Source: Denitrificimonas caeni DSM 24390
GTDB lineage: Bacteria > Pseudomonadota > Gammaproteobacteria > Pseudomonadales > Pseudomonadaceae
Length of the DNA stretch: 64,000 nucleotides
Assembly: GCF_000421765.1 (NCBI RefSeq)
Contig: NZ_ATXQ01000007.1
Span: 1-64,000, forward strand
Reading direction: 5' to 3'
Part shown: one piece after another, positions 45,905 through 56,507 of the stretch
How positions within the stretch are numbered: the first letter of the stretch is position 1
How the letters are laid out: every line of letters starts with the position of its first letter
Notes under the pieces: model-generated
What the model saw: only the letters and a program-made list of their open reading frames with translations
What the model was told of the DNA's origin: nothing
Database searches by the model: none
Program-made: the position numbers and the translations under genes

Positions 45905-45935
45905 CCGCGCAATATCAACCAAAGATATTGCGCGG
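45905..45935 (+). terminator. Strong hairpin after the ectoine operon
   Basis: CCGCGCAATATC AACCAAA GATATTGCGCGG is a perfect 12-bp stem with a 7-base loop, 41 bases after the ask stop. It is followed by TTAG only, so the T run is poor, but position and strength suit operon termination or 3'-end protection. Confidence 0.6.
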
Positions 45936-45939
45936 TTAG

Positions 45940-46554
<615 letters not shown>

Positions 46555-46580
46555 TTTATAGCAAGCATTGCTCTTGCTGA

Positions 46581-46913
<333 letters not shown>

Positions 46914-46921
46914 GTTACGCT

Positions 46922-48592
46922 ATGCACCAACTACACAGGGTTGTTCTCAGCGTTTTCCTCTGCTGGACGCTCACGGCGAACGCTGAACAACCTCCTGAGC
47001 ACGCCTATGTCAGCAGCGCCCATCCTTTGGCCAGTGCGGCCGGCATTGAAATTCTGCGACAAGGCGGTAACGCCATTGATGCTGCAATTGCGGTCACTGC
47101 TGCGCTGGCGGTAGTTGAACCTTATGGTTCAGGTTTAGGTGGCGGCGGTTTTTATTTGCTGCGCCGTGCCGGCCAACCGGCTGATTATCAATTTTTAGAT
47201 GCGCGCGAACGTGCGCCGCTTACCGCGCACCCTGATCTGTACCGTGTCGATGGCGTGGTTGATCCTAAATTATCCCTAGACGGCGCTCTAGCAGCTGCTA
47301 TCCCAGGCATACCTGCTGCACTGGGCGAACTGACACAACGTCACGCCCGCCTGTCTTTAGCCGCAAACCTAGCGCCAGCGATTACCTTGGCCCGCGATGG
47401 TTTTGCCATTGACGCGGTGTATCAAGAGCGCGCGGGTTGGCGTTTAGCTGCGCTACAAAAAGATCCAGAATCCTCGCGTTTGTTCTTAGACCAACAGGCG
47501 ATTCCACAACAAGGCTGGATTTTACGTCAACCAGAATTAGCCGCGACGTTAAGCATGCTGGCCAAACAGGGCACAAACAGTTTTTACCACGGCGCTTTTG
47601 CTGAAAAACTGGTGACTGCAGTGCAGCAAGCTGGAGGCATTTGGTCAACAAAGGACTTAAGCCAATACAAAGTTAAGTGGCGTACTCCACTGATTGTGCC
47701 GCTGGCCGAACAGCGTCAACTGATTACTGCACCACCGCCTTCCGCTGGTGGCGTTGCCATTGCGCAAAGTTTATTGATGCTGCAGCGCCTACCTTGGCAA
47801 CAAGCAGAACCGGCACAACGTGCTCATTACCTTGCTGAAGTGTTCCGCCGCGCCTACCGTGATCGCGGTTTACTCGGCGATCCAGACTTTATTGATAACC
47901 CTACTCAAGCCCTGCTGGCACGCGCGCACATTGTGCAGATGACTGACAGCATCCAAGTCGACCAAGCAACGCCCAGCGCCAGCTTAGCGCCCAGTACAGA
48001 GATCCATGAAGGCGACCACACCACGCACTTTGCCGTGCTGGATCAACAGGGCAATGCCGTTGCTGCCACGTTATCGCTGAATATGATGTTTGGCGCTGCT
48101 TTTACTGTGCCCGGCACAGGTCTACTGCTGAATGATGAAATGGATGACTTTGCTGCTGACCTACAAGGCAGTAATGCCTATGGACTCAGCGCTAGCGTGG
48201 CCAATGCGGTGCAAGCTGGAAAGCGACCCTTATCGTCCATGAGCCCAAGCTTTTTAGAAGGCCCGAACGATTTTGCTGCTTTTGGCACACCCGGTGGCAG
48301 CCGTATTCCAAGTATGAATGTGTTGTCGATGCTGGAATATTTAAACGGTCAAACACCTAAGCAATGGGTCGCTACGGCGCGCGTGCATCATCAGTATTTG
48401 CCCGATGTACTGGGCTTTGAGCCTGGCGCTTTAACTCTGCAACAACAGCAGCGCCTGCAGAAAAAAGGCCACACACTCGAAGAGTTAACCCGTAATTACG
48501 GTAATCAACAAGTGCTGTTATGGCAGAAGAAGACTGGGCACAGCGATGCAGCCAGTGACCCGCGTGGTCAAGGCGTCAGCCTCAGCCACTGA
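46922..48592 (+). CDS. ggt: Gamma-glutamyltransferase (periplasmic)
   Basis: The 556-residue protein has a signal peptide (about 1-21, ending TANA). It is the Ntn-hydrolase that cleaves gamma-glutamyl bonds of glutathione and transfers or hydrolyses the glutamyl group. It is made as a precursor that cuts itself before the nucleophile Thr in GDHTTHFAVLD (about residue 365). Substrate motifs are NAIDAAIAVTAALAVVEPYGSGLGGGGF near the N-terminus and RPLSSMSPSF and GTPGGSRIPS in the small subunit. It lies 8 bp after the ferredoxin gene. GGT here recovers cysteine and glutamate from glutathione. Confidence 0.93.
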   Translation: MHQLHRVVLSVFLCWTLTANAEQPPEHAYVSSAHPLASAAGIEILRQGGNAIDAAIAVTAALAVVEPYGSGLGGGGFYLLRRAGQPADYQFLDARERAPLTAHPDLYRVDGVVDPKLSLDGALAAAIPGIPAALGELTQRHARLSLAANLAPAITLARDGFAIDAVYQERAGWRLAALQKDPESSRLFLDQQAIPQQGWILRQPELAATLSMLAKQGTNSFYHGAFAEKLVTAVQQAGGIWSTKDLSQYKVKWRTPLIVPLAEQRQLITAPPPSAGGVAIAQSLLMLQRLPWQQAEPAQRAHYLAEVFRRAYRDRGLLGDPDFIDNPTQALLARAHIVQMTDSIQVDQATPSASLAPSTEIHEGDHTTHFAVLDQQGNAVAATLSLNMMFGAAFTVPGTGLLLNDEMDDFAADLQGSNAYGLSASVANAVQAGKRPLSSMSPSFLEGPNDFAAFGTPGGSRIPSMNVLSMLEYLNGQTPKQWVATARVHHQYLPDVLGFEPGALTLQQQQRLQKKGHTLEELTRNYGNQQVLLWQKKTGHSDAASDPRGQGVSLSH

Positions 48593-48599
48593 GGCGCGA

Positions 48600-50468
48600 C
48601 TAGCGCAACTGAATAAGCGGAAAATCATCGTCATCGCCACCTAGGCGGCGCACTTCACGCAACAATTCATTCTCACCGACTAAACCCAGCTGCATCACAT
48701 TGCGCAAGCTTTGCGTGATCCGGCTGGAGTAGCCTAAATCATTCATCAATGAACTGGCCTGCAGGTTATCCAACTGCTGATTACGTACTTCGCTAAAGAT
48801 ACGATGACGGAAATCTGCATCAAACTTTGCCGCCTGCCCTTCCATCCAATCCAAGCGGCTGCGCCAGACATCATCGGGCAGATCTAAACGCCCAATCTCG
48901 CGTATCTGCCGAAGCACCCACAGCACATGACTGCGCATCTCTAAATAATGGGTGTGCACATGCGCGCGGTCATCTCTTAAGTAACGACCAAGGTTTTTTT
49001 GCAAATGTTTCGCATCTTTTACCGCGTCGACCAACTGCAGAGCAACCACTTGGCAAGTCATCCAAAACTGCTGATGCTCTTCGTCCATGCTTGCATCAAG
49101 ACGGCTCATAAAACCTAATAAATCGGAGTACACGCCCTTAATATGGCGCTGATAGAGCTCTTCTGCATCTAAACAATCGCTATCATTCGGGCGTGCATTT
49201 AAGCGCGCCTCATCAACTTTTATACTGAACAGTTGCTCAACCGGTTGGTACAAGGCATGACAAATCACTTCTAAACTCAAACGGCCCAAATGCTGCAGTT
49301 CCTGCACCACTGCGCGCGAAGCGGTATCAACGGTAGCCAACGCTGCATCATTTAAGTAACGCGCACGGGTTTCCGACAGAACACGCTGTTCAACCACTGC
49401 CCGCTGACCGGTTTGCACATCAGCAATCAACACTTTGGGTTCTTGGCGATCCGGTAAAAATCGACACAGCCAGACTTCGAGTTGGCGCTGCCAAGGCCAA
49501 AACAGCAGCACGCCAATCAGGTTAAATAAGGTCTGAAACATCGCCAACTGCAGCAGAGTATTACTGCCTGCACCCAGCACCGCCATCAGCCATTGTGACA
49601 ACCATGCCAAGGGCGAGAGCAGCAATAAGGTAATGATACCGGTGATGGTGTTAAACAGTGCATGCACCAGAGCCAAGCGCTGCCCGCCACGATTACCACC
49701 CAACCAGCCGACAATGGCGGTCGTCACGCTGCTGCCAACATTACCGCCAATGGCAATCGCCATCCCCTGCCAGAGTTCAATTTGGCCTCCGGCTAATGCC
49801 GCCAAGATCAACATCAAAGTGGCATGACTCGATTGCAAGACCGCAGTCAATGCTAAACCTATCGCGACAAAAGCTAGTTGCCCAAGTAAGCCTTCGCCCA
49901 TCTGTTCGGTCAGGTCAATGCTGCTACCAAAAGCGTTAAAACCGCCTTTGATTTCATCAATACCTAAGAAGATAAAGGCAATGCCCAGCACGATGCGGCC
50001 AGCGGCTTTGCTATTTGGACCATTAAAACCAGCCAGCACGCCAAATACCAATAAAGGTAGCGCCAGCGGACTTAAGCTGAAATTTTGCCCCGCCGCAGCC
50101 AACAGCCAAATCCCGCCACTGGTACCAAGGTTGATACCCAATAAGATCGAGATGCCGCCAGCCAACTGAATTAAACCGGTACTGATAAACGCAATCGTCA
50201 GTAATGACATCAAGGTGGTGGATTGCAGCACCATGGTGCCACCCACACCAAATAGAAAGCCTTTAAAAGGCGTTGCTGTACTGCGCTCTAAAAGCTGCTC
50301 TAGGCGTCCGCCGGCCAGTTGCTTTAAGCCTTCTTCAAGACACTGCATGCCAAACAAGAACAATGCCAAACCTGCGCATAGCTGCAGCCAGCCGGCGCTA
50401 TACCAAAAACTGCTGGCCAAAATGGCAAGGGCTAACACAGGTAATAAAAACGACTTAAGCTTGCCCAT
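48600..50468 (-). CDS. Na/Pi cotransporter family protein (NptA-like, with PhoU-type tail)
   Basis: The protein of about 622 residues is read from the ATG at 50468 (MGKLKSFLLPVLAL; the open frame runs 25 codons further). It has about ten membrane helices containing the paired Na/Pi repeats (GLALFLFGMQCLEEGLKQLAGGRLEQLL; GTMVLQSTTLMSLL; AVLQSSHATLMLI; GGNVGSSVTTAI). The QSS(T/S) motifs are the family signature. The C-terminal 200 residues are helical and PhoU-like. It would import phosphate with sodium or serve in phosphate balance. It is convergent with ggt, with a 7-bp gap. Confidence 0.88.
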   Translation of the reverse strand: MGKLKSFLLPVLALAILASSFWYSAGWLQLCAGLALFLFGMQCLEEGLKQLAGGRLEQLLERSTATPFKGFLFGVGGTMVLQSTTLMSLLTIAFISTGLIQLAGGISILLGINLGTSGGIWLLAAAGQNFSLSPLALPLLVFGVLAGFNGPNSKAAGRIVLGIAFIFLGIDEIKGGFNAFGSSIDLTEQMGEGLLGQLAFVAIGLALTAVLQSSHATLMLILAALAGGQIELWQGMAIAIGGNVGSSVTTAIVGWLGGNRGGQRLALVHALFNTITGIITLLLLSPLAWLSQWLMAVLGAGSNTLLQLAMFQTLFNLIGVLLFWPWQRQLEVWLCRFLPDRQEPKVLIADVQTGQRAVVEQRVLSETRARYLNDAALATVDTASRAVVQELQHLGRLSLEVICHALYQPVEQLFSIKVDEARLNARPNDSDCLDAEELYQRHIKGVYSDLLGFMSRLDASMDEEHQQFWMTCQVVALQLVDAVKDAKHLQKNLGRYLRDDRAHVHTHYLEMRSHVLWVLRQIREIGRLDLPDDVWRSRLDWMEGQAAKFDADFRHRIFSEVRNQQLDNLQASSLMNDLGYSSRITQSLRNVMQLGLVGENELLREVRRLGGDDDDFPLIQLR

Positions 50469-50709
50469 ACACTCACCAATGCGCAGACGATTAATCAAGA
50501 TAATAAAGTTTATATGCTGCACACAGCAGATTTCGCCCTGCATTTGCGCAGCGCAGTAATCTTTAAAGCGTAAATAAACAAGGATTCAGCAGCCGAGTAA
50601 AATGGCACTCATTGCAGCGTCGCACAGAAGAAATAATTATATATACAACACTACGCAAAAAAGGCCACTCTCACGCATGAGGCAGCCTTGATAAATGCGT
50701 CGACGGAAC

Positions 50710-51048
50710 TTATTCGTCGTGGTTGTTATAACCGTCTTTAGTGCAACCCAAGCAGCGTACAAATGCGGCTTTGCCTGGCTCAACTACAAGCGCGTGGCCG
50801 GTACGACCAATACCACCGCCCATCGCGGTAAAAGGTAAAGTCACGACAAACAAGCCAGCACCAATTACCGTTGCGGCAATGAGCAGTGGGCGAGCAATGA
50901 CGACGTCAGCGACAATAGCATAAGCATGAGGCGCTTCTACTTCATAAATAGGGTTCCCACTTACATTAGAACTGGAAGCAGATGCAGGGATGCTCATCAA
51001 GCTCATGCACAGCGCTAACAATGCAGCAGTTGTTCGAAACATATTCAT
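50710..51048 (-). CDS. Small exported protein of unknown function
   Basis: The 112-residue protein has a signal peptide (1-24, ending ASA). A hydrophobic glycine-containing helix ([27 protein letters not shown]) lies around residues 53-80. It is followed by [22 protein letters not shown] with a CxxC pair. I do not recognise a named family; similar small proteins occur next to mutM in Pseudomonas. The CxxC at the C-terminus could bind metal or form a disulphide. It is probably an inner-membrane or periplasmic protein. Confidence 0.65.
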   Translation of the reverse strand: MNMFRTTAALLALCMSLMSIPASASSSNVSGNPIYEVEAPHAYAIVADVVIARPLLIAATVIGAGLFVVTLPFTAMGGGIGRTGHALVVEPGKAAFVRCLGCTKDGYNNHDE

Positions 51049-51148
51049 AACAGCGATCCTTCAGCAGATTTTTTTATTAACTAGAATGACTATATACAGC
51101 ACATCAGCGTTTGTCAGCGTGAACTGCTTCAATCAGTCAGTAAAAAAG

Positions 51149-51160
51149 CACTTTTAAGTG
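51149..51160. terminator. Short bidirectional terminator between the small exported protein and mutM
   Basis: CACTT TT AAGTG is a 5-bp stem with A-rich sequence on one side (TAAAAAAG) and TCTTTTC on the other, placed just after the mutM stop on the minus strand. It is weak but correctly positioned. Confidence 0.4.
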
Positions 51161-51170
51161 TCTTTTCACA

Positions 51171-51986
51171 TTAGCGCTGACATTTAGCACAATAAACACT
51201 TGCACGTTGCCCTAACTTTACGTCCCTTAACTCACTGCCACAAGATAAGCATGGCTGTCCTGTGCGGCCATAGACAAAAAGTTTTTGTTGAAAGTAGCCT
51301 GGTTTACCGTCACCACCGACAAAATCACGCAAGGTGGTACCACCTTGTTCAATCGCAGCGGCCAAAATACGTTTAATTTCTGCCGTCAACTTGGCATAGC
51401 GTGCTTTAGAAACACTACCGGCTTCACGGCGCGGATCAATCCCGGCGGCAAATAACGCTTCGCTGGCATAGATATTACCCACACCCACCACGACAGCGTT
51501 ATCCATAATGAACGGCTTGATTGGCATACTACGGCCGCGCGAGCACTCATACAGATGATTAATAGAAAAATCATCCAGCAATGGCTCAGGCCCAAGTTTT
51601 TGTAGGAGCTTATGCTGCAGAGGCGACTCAGTACTCCACAGCATCGCACCAAAGCGCCGTGGATCGGTGTAGCGTAAAACCAAGCCTGACTCCAACTCAA
51701 TATCGACATGGTCATGCTTGGCCACTGGCGTGTCCGCCGCAACCATACGCAAGCTGCCTGACATGCCCAAATGACTGATCAAAGTGCCCACTTCAGCGCC
51801 GATCAGTAAATACTTAGCACGGCGCTCAACGCTGACAATTTGTTGCCCCGACAAGCGCACATCCAAATCTTCAGGAATCGGCCAGCGCAAACGCGCATTA
51901 CGCACCACCACTCGCTGTACACGCTGGCCGATTAGATGCGGAGCAATGCCACGTCGGGTGGTTTCAACTTCAGGAAGTTCAGGCAC
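51171..51986 (-). CDS. mutM: Formamidopyrimidine-DNA glycosylase (Fpg)
   Basis: The 271-residue enzyme removes 8-oxoguanine and formamidopyrimidines from DNA. It begins MPELPEVE, with the N-terminal Pro nucleophile and catalytic Glu. It has RRAKYLLI with the conserved Lys (about 57), [16 protein letters not shown] and the DNA-binding helix-two-turn-helix ([13 protein letters not shown]). The C-terminal zinc finger is CLSCGSELR...CAKC. The length is typical. It ends two bases before the FAH-family gene, so the two are likely cotranscribed. Confidence 0.96.
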   Translation of the reverse strand: MPELPEVETTRRGIAPHLIGQRVQRVVVRNARLRWPIPEDLDVRLSGQQIVSVERRAKYLLIGAEVGTLISHLGMSGSLRMVAADTPVAKHDHVDIELESGLVLRYTDPRRFGAMLWSTESPLQHKLLQKLGPEPLLDDFSINHLYECSRGRSMPIKPFIMDNAVVVGVGNIYASEALFAAGIDPRREAGSVSKARYAKLTAEIKRILAAAIEQGGTTLRDFVGGDGKPGYFQQKLFVYGRTGQPCLSCGSELRDVKLGQRASVYCAKCQR

Positions 51987-51988
51987 GA

Positions 51989-52663
51989 TCAGTTACGCTG
52001 CAACACACGAGTGGTCACCGCTGTGCGACCTGGCAATTCCATGATCAGCTCATCACCTGCCTGCAACGGACCCACACCCGCTGGCGTACCGGTTAACACC
52101 ACATCGCCCGGCTGTAAAGCAAACTGCCCAGCCATGTGTTGAATCAGTGGAATGATCGGATAGAGCATTTCACCACTGTTGCTGTCTTGACGCACTTCAC
52201 CATTGATGGTCAAACGCACATTAATATCAGTTGTGTCGCTCACGGCAAAACCCGAGATAAAAGGCGCTAACACACAAGCACCATCAAAAGATTTCGCCAC
52301 TTCCCACGGCCAGCTCTTTTCTTTGAGGCGCTCTTGCACATCACGCAAGGTCAAATCCAGCGCCGGGGCAAAGCCAGAAATCGCATCGATTACTTCATCT
52401 GCACTAGGCTCTCGCGATAAAGGTTTACCAAGCAATACAGCAATTTCAATTTCATAATGCACTGCACCACGGTCCTGTGGAATATTAAAACCACCGTCTG
52501 GCGACACTACACAGCTTGCAGGCTTAATAAACAATAAGGGCTCAGTCGGTATTGGATTATTGAGTTCTTGCGCATGCGCAGCATAGTTACGTCCCACACA
52601 GACCACTTTACCCACAGGAAAGTGAATGCGTGTACCGTCAATGTATTGATGTTGATAGCTCAT
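51989..52663 (-). CDS. Fumarylacetoacetate hydrolase family protein
   Basis: The 224-residue FAH-fold protein has [32 protein letters not shown], and the metal site in [15 protein letters not shown] (Glu pair). [20 protein letters not shown] and [15 protein letters not shown] follow. This is the short FAHD1/YcgM-like class, known as acylpyruvate hydrolase or oxaloacetate tautomerase and decarboxylase. The exact substrate cannot be read from sequence. It lies directly upstream of mutM on the minus strand. Confidence 0.88.
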   Translation of the reverse strand: MSYQHQYIDGTRIHFPVGKVVCVGRNYAAHAQELNNPIPTEPLLFIKPASCVVSPDGGFNIPQDRGAVHYEIEIAVLLGKPLSREPSADEVIDAISGFAPALDLTLRDVQERLKEKSWPWEVAKSFDGACVLAPFISGFAVSDTTDINVRLTINGEVRQDSNSGEMLYPIIPLIQHMAGQFALQPGDVVLTGTPAGVGPLQAGDELIMELPGRTAVTTRVLQRN

Positions 52664-52718
52664 AAAAAACCCTTAAAGACTTAAAAGCGGTCGACTGCGA
52701 TAACAGTCGATCCAAGCG

Positions 52719-54113
52719 TTAAACTGGGAAAATTTTACCCGGATTCATAATGCCATTCGGATCAAAAATCGCTTTAATCGCCTGCATGTAGGCAATCTCT
52801 TCAGCAGAACGACTGTAGTGCAAGTAATCACGCTTAGTCATACCCACACCGTGCTCTGCTGAGATGGAGCCATTGTACTTCTGCACGGTTTCGAAAACCC
52901 ATTGGTTAACAGTCGTACATTGGGCAAAAAACTCATCTTTGCTGAGATTATTCGGTTTGAGGATATTGAGGTGTAAGTTACCGTCACCAATATGGCCAAA
53001 CCACACCACTTCAAAGTCTGGGTAGTTTTTCGCGACAATCTCATCAATATCACGCAAGAAAGCTGGCACTTGGCCGACAGTCACCGAGATATCGTTTTTG
53101 TACGGCGTCCAATGAGCGATGGTTTCGGAAATGTATTCGCGCAGCTTCCACAGATTCTCTAATTGCTGCTCGCTTTGACTCATGACACCATCAAGCACCC
53201 AGCCTTGCTCGACACAATGCTCGAAGGTAGCCAAGGCTTGCTCAGAGACTTCTTCACTGACCGCTTCAAATTCAATCAAGGCATAAAATGGGCAGTCGGT
53301 CTCAAAAGGTGCAGGCACATCACCGCGCGCTAACACTTTAGCTAGGGCTTTATCTGAGAAAAACTCAAAGGCCGTCAGGTCTAAGCTATTTTGAAACGCA
53401 TGCAGCACTGGCATGATGGAATCAAAATCTGGCGCACCCAGCACTAAAGCAGTGAGGTTTTTCGGCGCACGATCTAGACGCATGGTTGCTTCAACAACAA
53501 AACCTAAAGTCCCTTCAGCACCGATAAACAGCTGACGCAAATCGTAACCTGTGGCGTTTTTGATCAAATCTTTATTCAGCTCAAGCACATCACCTTTACC
53601 CGTGACGACTTTCATTCCAGCCACCCAGTTACGCGTCATGCCATAGCGAATCACTTTAATACCGCCGGCATTGGTGCCGATATTGCCGCCAATCTGGCTG
53701 GAACCCGCAGAGGCAAAGTCAACCGGATAGTACAAACCCTTATCTTCAGCAAACATTTGTAATTGCTGGGTGGCCACGCCAGGCTGGCAGACCACGGTGC
53801 GATCCATCTCGTTGAAGGCTAATATTTGGTTCATGTTATCAAACGACACTACCACTTCACCGTTGGCTGCAACGGCACCAGCGGAGAGACCTGTGCGCCC
53901 ACCCGATGGGACTAGCGCCACCTTGTGCTGGTTAGCCCAGCGCACAATGGCTTGCACTTGCTCGGTGGTTTTTGGAAAGACAATGGCGACGGGGGCTGGA
54001 GCAAAGTGCTTGGTCCAGTCCTTACCGTAAGCTTCTAATGAATCCGCATCAGTCAGTACTTTACCGGCATCAACAAGGGTTTTTAGCTCTTCTATAAGGG
54101 CAAGATCGGTCAT
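52719..54113 (-). CDS. FAD-linked D-2-hydroxyglutarate dehydrogenase
   Basis: The protein of about 464 residues is an FAD-linked oxidase. It has an FAD-binding domain (VALVPSGGRTGLSAGAVA, PVDFASAGSSQIGGNIGTNAGG, FIGAEGTLGFVVEA) and a C-terminal domain with the metal-site motif VVWFGHIGDGNLHLNI and SAEHGVGMTKRDYL. I took the ATG at 54113 (MTDLALIEELKTLV) because it matches relatives; a frame eight codons longer exists. It is divergent from serA. SerA-type enzymes produce D-2-hydroxyglutarate from 2-oxoglutarate as a side or coupled reaction, and this dehydrogenase oxidises it back. The pairing therefore makes metabolic sense. Confidence 0.9.
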   Translation of the reverse strand: MTDLALIEELKTLVDAGKVLTDADSLEAYGKDWTKHFAPAPVAIVFPKTTEQVQAIVRWANQHKVALVPSGGRTGLSAGAVAANGEVVVSFDNMNQILAFNEMDRTVVCQPGVATQQLQMFAEDKGLYYPVDFASAGSSQIGGNIGTNAGGIKVIRYGMTRNWVAGMKVVTGKGDVLELNKDLIKNATGYDLRQLFIGAEGTLGFVVEATMRLDRAPKNLTALVLGAPDFDSIMPVLHAFQNSLDLTAFEFFSDKALAKVLARGDVPAPFETDCPFYALIEFEAVSEEVSEQALATFEHCVEQGWVLDGVMSQSEQQLENLWKLREYISETIAHWTPYKNDISVTVGQVPAFLRDIDEIVAKNYPDFEVVWFGHIGDGNLHLNILKPNNLSKDEFFAQCTTVNQWVFETVQKYNGSISAEHGVGMTKRDYLHYSRSAEEIAYMQAIKAIFDPNGIMNPGKIFPV

Positions 54114-54320
54114 TTTGGGAACTCTCACACTGTTCATGGTCTGCCTGAAGACTCTTCACGTCATAAGGCTGGCTGTTTTTTCTGTTGCTTATGGTAGCAT
54201 GGGCACCCCGCTAGTCGCGCCTCACGCCGATTCCCGGGCCGGCTTTATTTTTTTGCCGTTCCGGTCAGTTCTCACTGTCCGTCAACTTGCCATTCACATC
54301 AGGACAACAGGTCTACGCAG
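54114..54320. promoter_or_regulatory. Divergent promoter region between the D-2-HG dehydrogenase gene and serA
   Basis: The two genes are head-to-head with about 207 bp between the chosen starts. The region has AT- and GC-rich blocks but I do not see a confident promoter or a riboswitch. It must hold both promoters. Confidence 0.45.
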
Positions 54321-55550
54321 ATGAGTAAAACATCGCTTGATAAAAGCAAAATCCGTTTTCTTCTTCTTGAAGGTGTTCACCAGAACGCAGTAGATACACT
54401 GCATGCGGCTGGATATACCAATATTGAGTATATTACCGGCGCACTACCAGAAGCTGAATTAAAAGAAAAAATCGCCGATGCCCATTTTATTGGCATCCGC
54501 TCGCGCACTCAATTAACTGAAGATGTTCTTGAATGTGCACAAAAACTAATTGCTGTCGGCTGTTTCTGCATCGGCACCAACCAAGTTGACCTCAATGCCG
54601 CACGTGAGCGTGGTATTGCAGTGTTTAACGCACCGTACTCCAACACCCGTTCAGTCGCCGAGTTGGTGTTAGCGCAAGCCATTATGCTGATTCGTGGCAT
54701 TCCACAGCGTAACGCTGCTTGTCACCGTGGCGGCTGGATGAAAAGCGCAACTGACTCCTTTGAAATCCGTGGCAAAAAGCTTGGCATCATCGGTTACGGT
54801 TCAATTGGTACGCAACTGTCGGTATTGGCCGAAGCACTGGGTATGCATGTCTACTACTATGACGTAGTGGCTAAGTTACCGCTGGGCAATGCAATACAAG
54901 TGGCAACACTTGATGAGTTGTTAGCCATGTCTGATGTGGTTTCTCTGCACGTACCTGAATTGCCATCAACGCAGTGGATGATTGGTGAGAAAGAAATTCG
55001 CACCATGAAAAAAGGCAGTATTTTGATGAACGCGGCGCGCGGTACTGTCGTTGTCATTGAAGCATTGGCTGAAGCGATCAAAGACAAGCACCTGTTGGGC
55101 GCTGCAATTGACGTATTCCCAGTGGAGCCACGTGCCAACGGCGAAGAGTTTGAAAGCCCATTACGTGGCTTTGATAACGTAATTTTGACTCCGCACATCG
55201 GTGGTTCAACTCAAGAAGCACAGGCCAATATTGGTCTGGAAGTAGCTGAGAAGCTGGTGAAATACAGTGACAACGGTACGTCCGTGTCTTCTGTTAACTT
55301 CCCAGAAGTTGCTCTGCCATCACACCCTGGCAAACACCGTATCCTGCATATTCACCAGAATATTCCAGGCATGATGGGTGCAATTAACAAGGTGTTCGCC
55401 GACAACAAAATCAACGTTTCTGGTCAGTTTTTACAAACTAACGAAACTGTTGGTTATGTAGTGATTGATATTGATGCTGAGCATTCAGAGCTGGCGTTAA
55501 GTAAGCTACAAGAAGTAGAAGGCACGATGCGCTGCCGTATTCTTTACTAA
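54321..55550 (+). CDS. serA: D-3-phosphoglycerate dehydrogenase
   Basis: The 409-residue enzyme catalyses the first step of serine synthesis, oxidising 3-phosphoglycerate with NAD. It has the NAD site LGIIGYGSIGTQLSVLAE (about 154) and the catalytic triad region (RSRTQLTE with conserved Arg, EVAEKL Glu region, HIGGSTQEAQ with His near 293). A C-terminal ACT domain (about 335-409; HQNIPGMMGAINKVFADNKI) serves serine feedback. The length is that of the short class with one ACT domain, as in E. coli SerA. It starts MSKTSLDKSKIRFLLLEGVH. Confidence 0.96.
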   Translation: MSKTSLDKSKIRFLLLEGVHQNAVDTLHAAGYTNIEYITGALPEAELKEKIADAHFIGIRSRTQLTEDVLECAQKLIAVGCFCIGTNQVDLNAARERGIAVFNAPYSNTRSVAELVLAQAIMLIRGIPQRNAACHRGGWMKSATDSFEIRGKKLGIIGYGSIGTQLSVLAEALGMHVYYYDVVAKLPLGNAIQVATLDELLAMSDVVSLHVPELPSTQWMIGEKEIRTMKKGSILMNAARGTVVVIEALAEAIKDKHLLGAAIDVFPVEPRANGEEFESPLRGFDNVILTPHIGGSTQEAQANIGLEVAEKLVKYSDNGTSVSSVNFPEVALPSHPGKHRILHIHQNIPGMMGAINKVFADNKINVSGQFLQTNETVGYVVIDIDAEHSELALSKLQEVEGTMRCRILY

Positions 55551-55575
55551 GAAGCGTCGCACAGTGTGTCATCAA

Positions 55576-55598
55576 GGGAAGCTTAGGCTTCCCTTTTT
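55576..55598 (+). terminator. Intrinsic terminator of serA
   Basis: GGGAAGC, then TTAG, then GCTTCCC followed by TTTTT: a perfect 7-bp stem with a T run, 25 bases after the serA stop. Confidence 0.85.
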
Positions 55599-55689
55599 AA
55601 TGCCTGCAAATGAGGACACCACTAAACATTGTCGAGCGCGATGAGATGCAAGAGGCAGGCAGCGCAGCAGATCGCAAGCACAGAGACCT

Positions 55690-56301
55690 TTAAGCGCGGC
55701 GGCGTAACCAGCCGGTAATCGAGAGACGATCACGGGTTGCCGGCAAGACTTCATGCGGCCATTTCTCTGACATAAACACCAACAAGGTGCCCGCCTGCGG
55801 CACCACATCATGCGTTTGCTGATCATCTAAATACATGCGTAACTCACCACCCTGCTCTGGCAGCCACTGCTCATTAAGGTAGGCGACGCAGGTCACTACA
55901 CGGCGGTCATCGTCGCGAAAACGATCCAAATGTTTTTTATAAAACGCACCGGGCGGGTATAAAGCAAAATGCCCCTCAAAATCTTCTAGGCCTAAAAACA
56001 AGGTTTGGTTAATCGCGCTACGCAGTTGTTCGATCAATGCTAAATAACGGTCGACAGCTTGATGCTGCCCTGCTTCTAGCCATTGGATCTGATCACCTCG
56101 AATCCCCGTATGCACGACTTTAGCCACACCACGACCAATACCTGCTAGTTCTAAATGCCCACGCTGGGCACGTTTATGGCACTCTTTGGCCAATTGCGTT
56201 GTCAGATCAGTAGGAATGAAAATACTCTGTTGTGACCAGCCATGTGTAGCCAAATCATCAACAATACGCGCAAACAGTGGTGCGATTGGTAGTGTGTTCA
56301 T
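55690..56301 (-). CDS. 2-oxoglutarate/Fe(II)-dependent dioxygenase (prolyl-hydroxylase-type)
   Basis: The protein of about 203 residues has a jelly-roll dioxygenase core. It shows FYKKHLDRFRDDDRRVVTCVAYLN with the His and Asp iron ligands, GGELRMYLDD, and the second His with the 2-oxoglutarate-binding Arg in PHEVLPATRDRLSITGWLRR. This is the 2OG-FeII_Oxy_3 (P4Hc) type. The ATG at 56301 is the likely start because the longer frame opens with TTG. The substrate is unknown; proteins of this type hydroxylate prolines, for example in EF-Tu in Pseudomonas. Confidence 0.83.
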   Translation of the reverse strand: MNTLPIAPLFARIVDDLATHGWSQQSIFIPTDLTTQLAKECHKRAQRGHLELAGIGRGVAKVVHTGIRGDQIQWLEAGQHQAVDRYLALIEQLRSAINQTLFLGLEDFEGHFALYPPGAFYKKHLDRFRDDDRRVVTCVAYLNEQWLPEQGGELRMYLDDQQTHDVVPQAGTLLVFMSEKWPHEVLPATRDRLSITGWLRRRA

Positions 56302-56507
56302 TTTTAACCCAAGTGTAGAGCTCAATAGTGTTCATGTTGAACGCTGCTTCGTAAGGGTTAGCCCAGCATACTGGCATGCATTTGCTGCATAATAAGCTGA
56401 TTTTTGCTGGCCACATACTTTTTTTGTGAGTGCTGCGTTAACCTATACTCAATCACTGTTTCACGAACATGTTCAGCGTTTTTAATCTTGTTTTTCTGGG
56501 GAAATTT

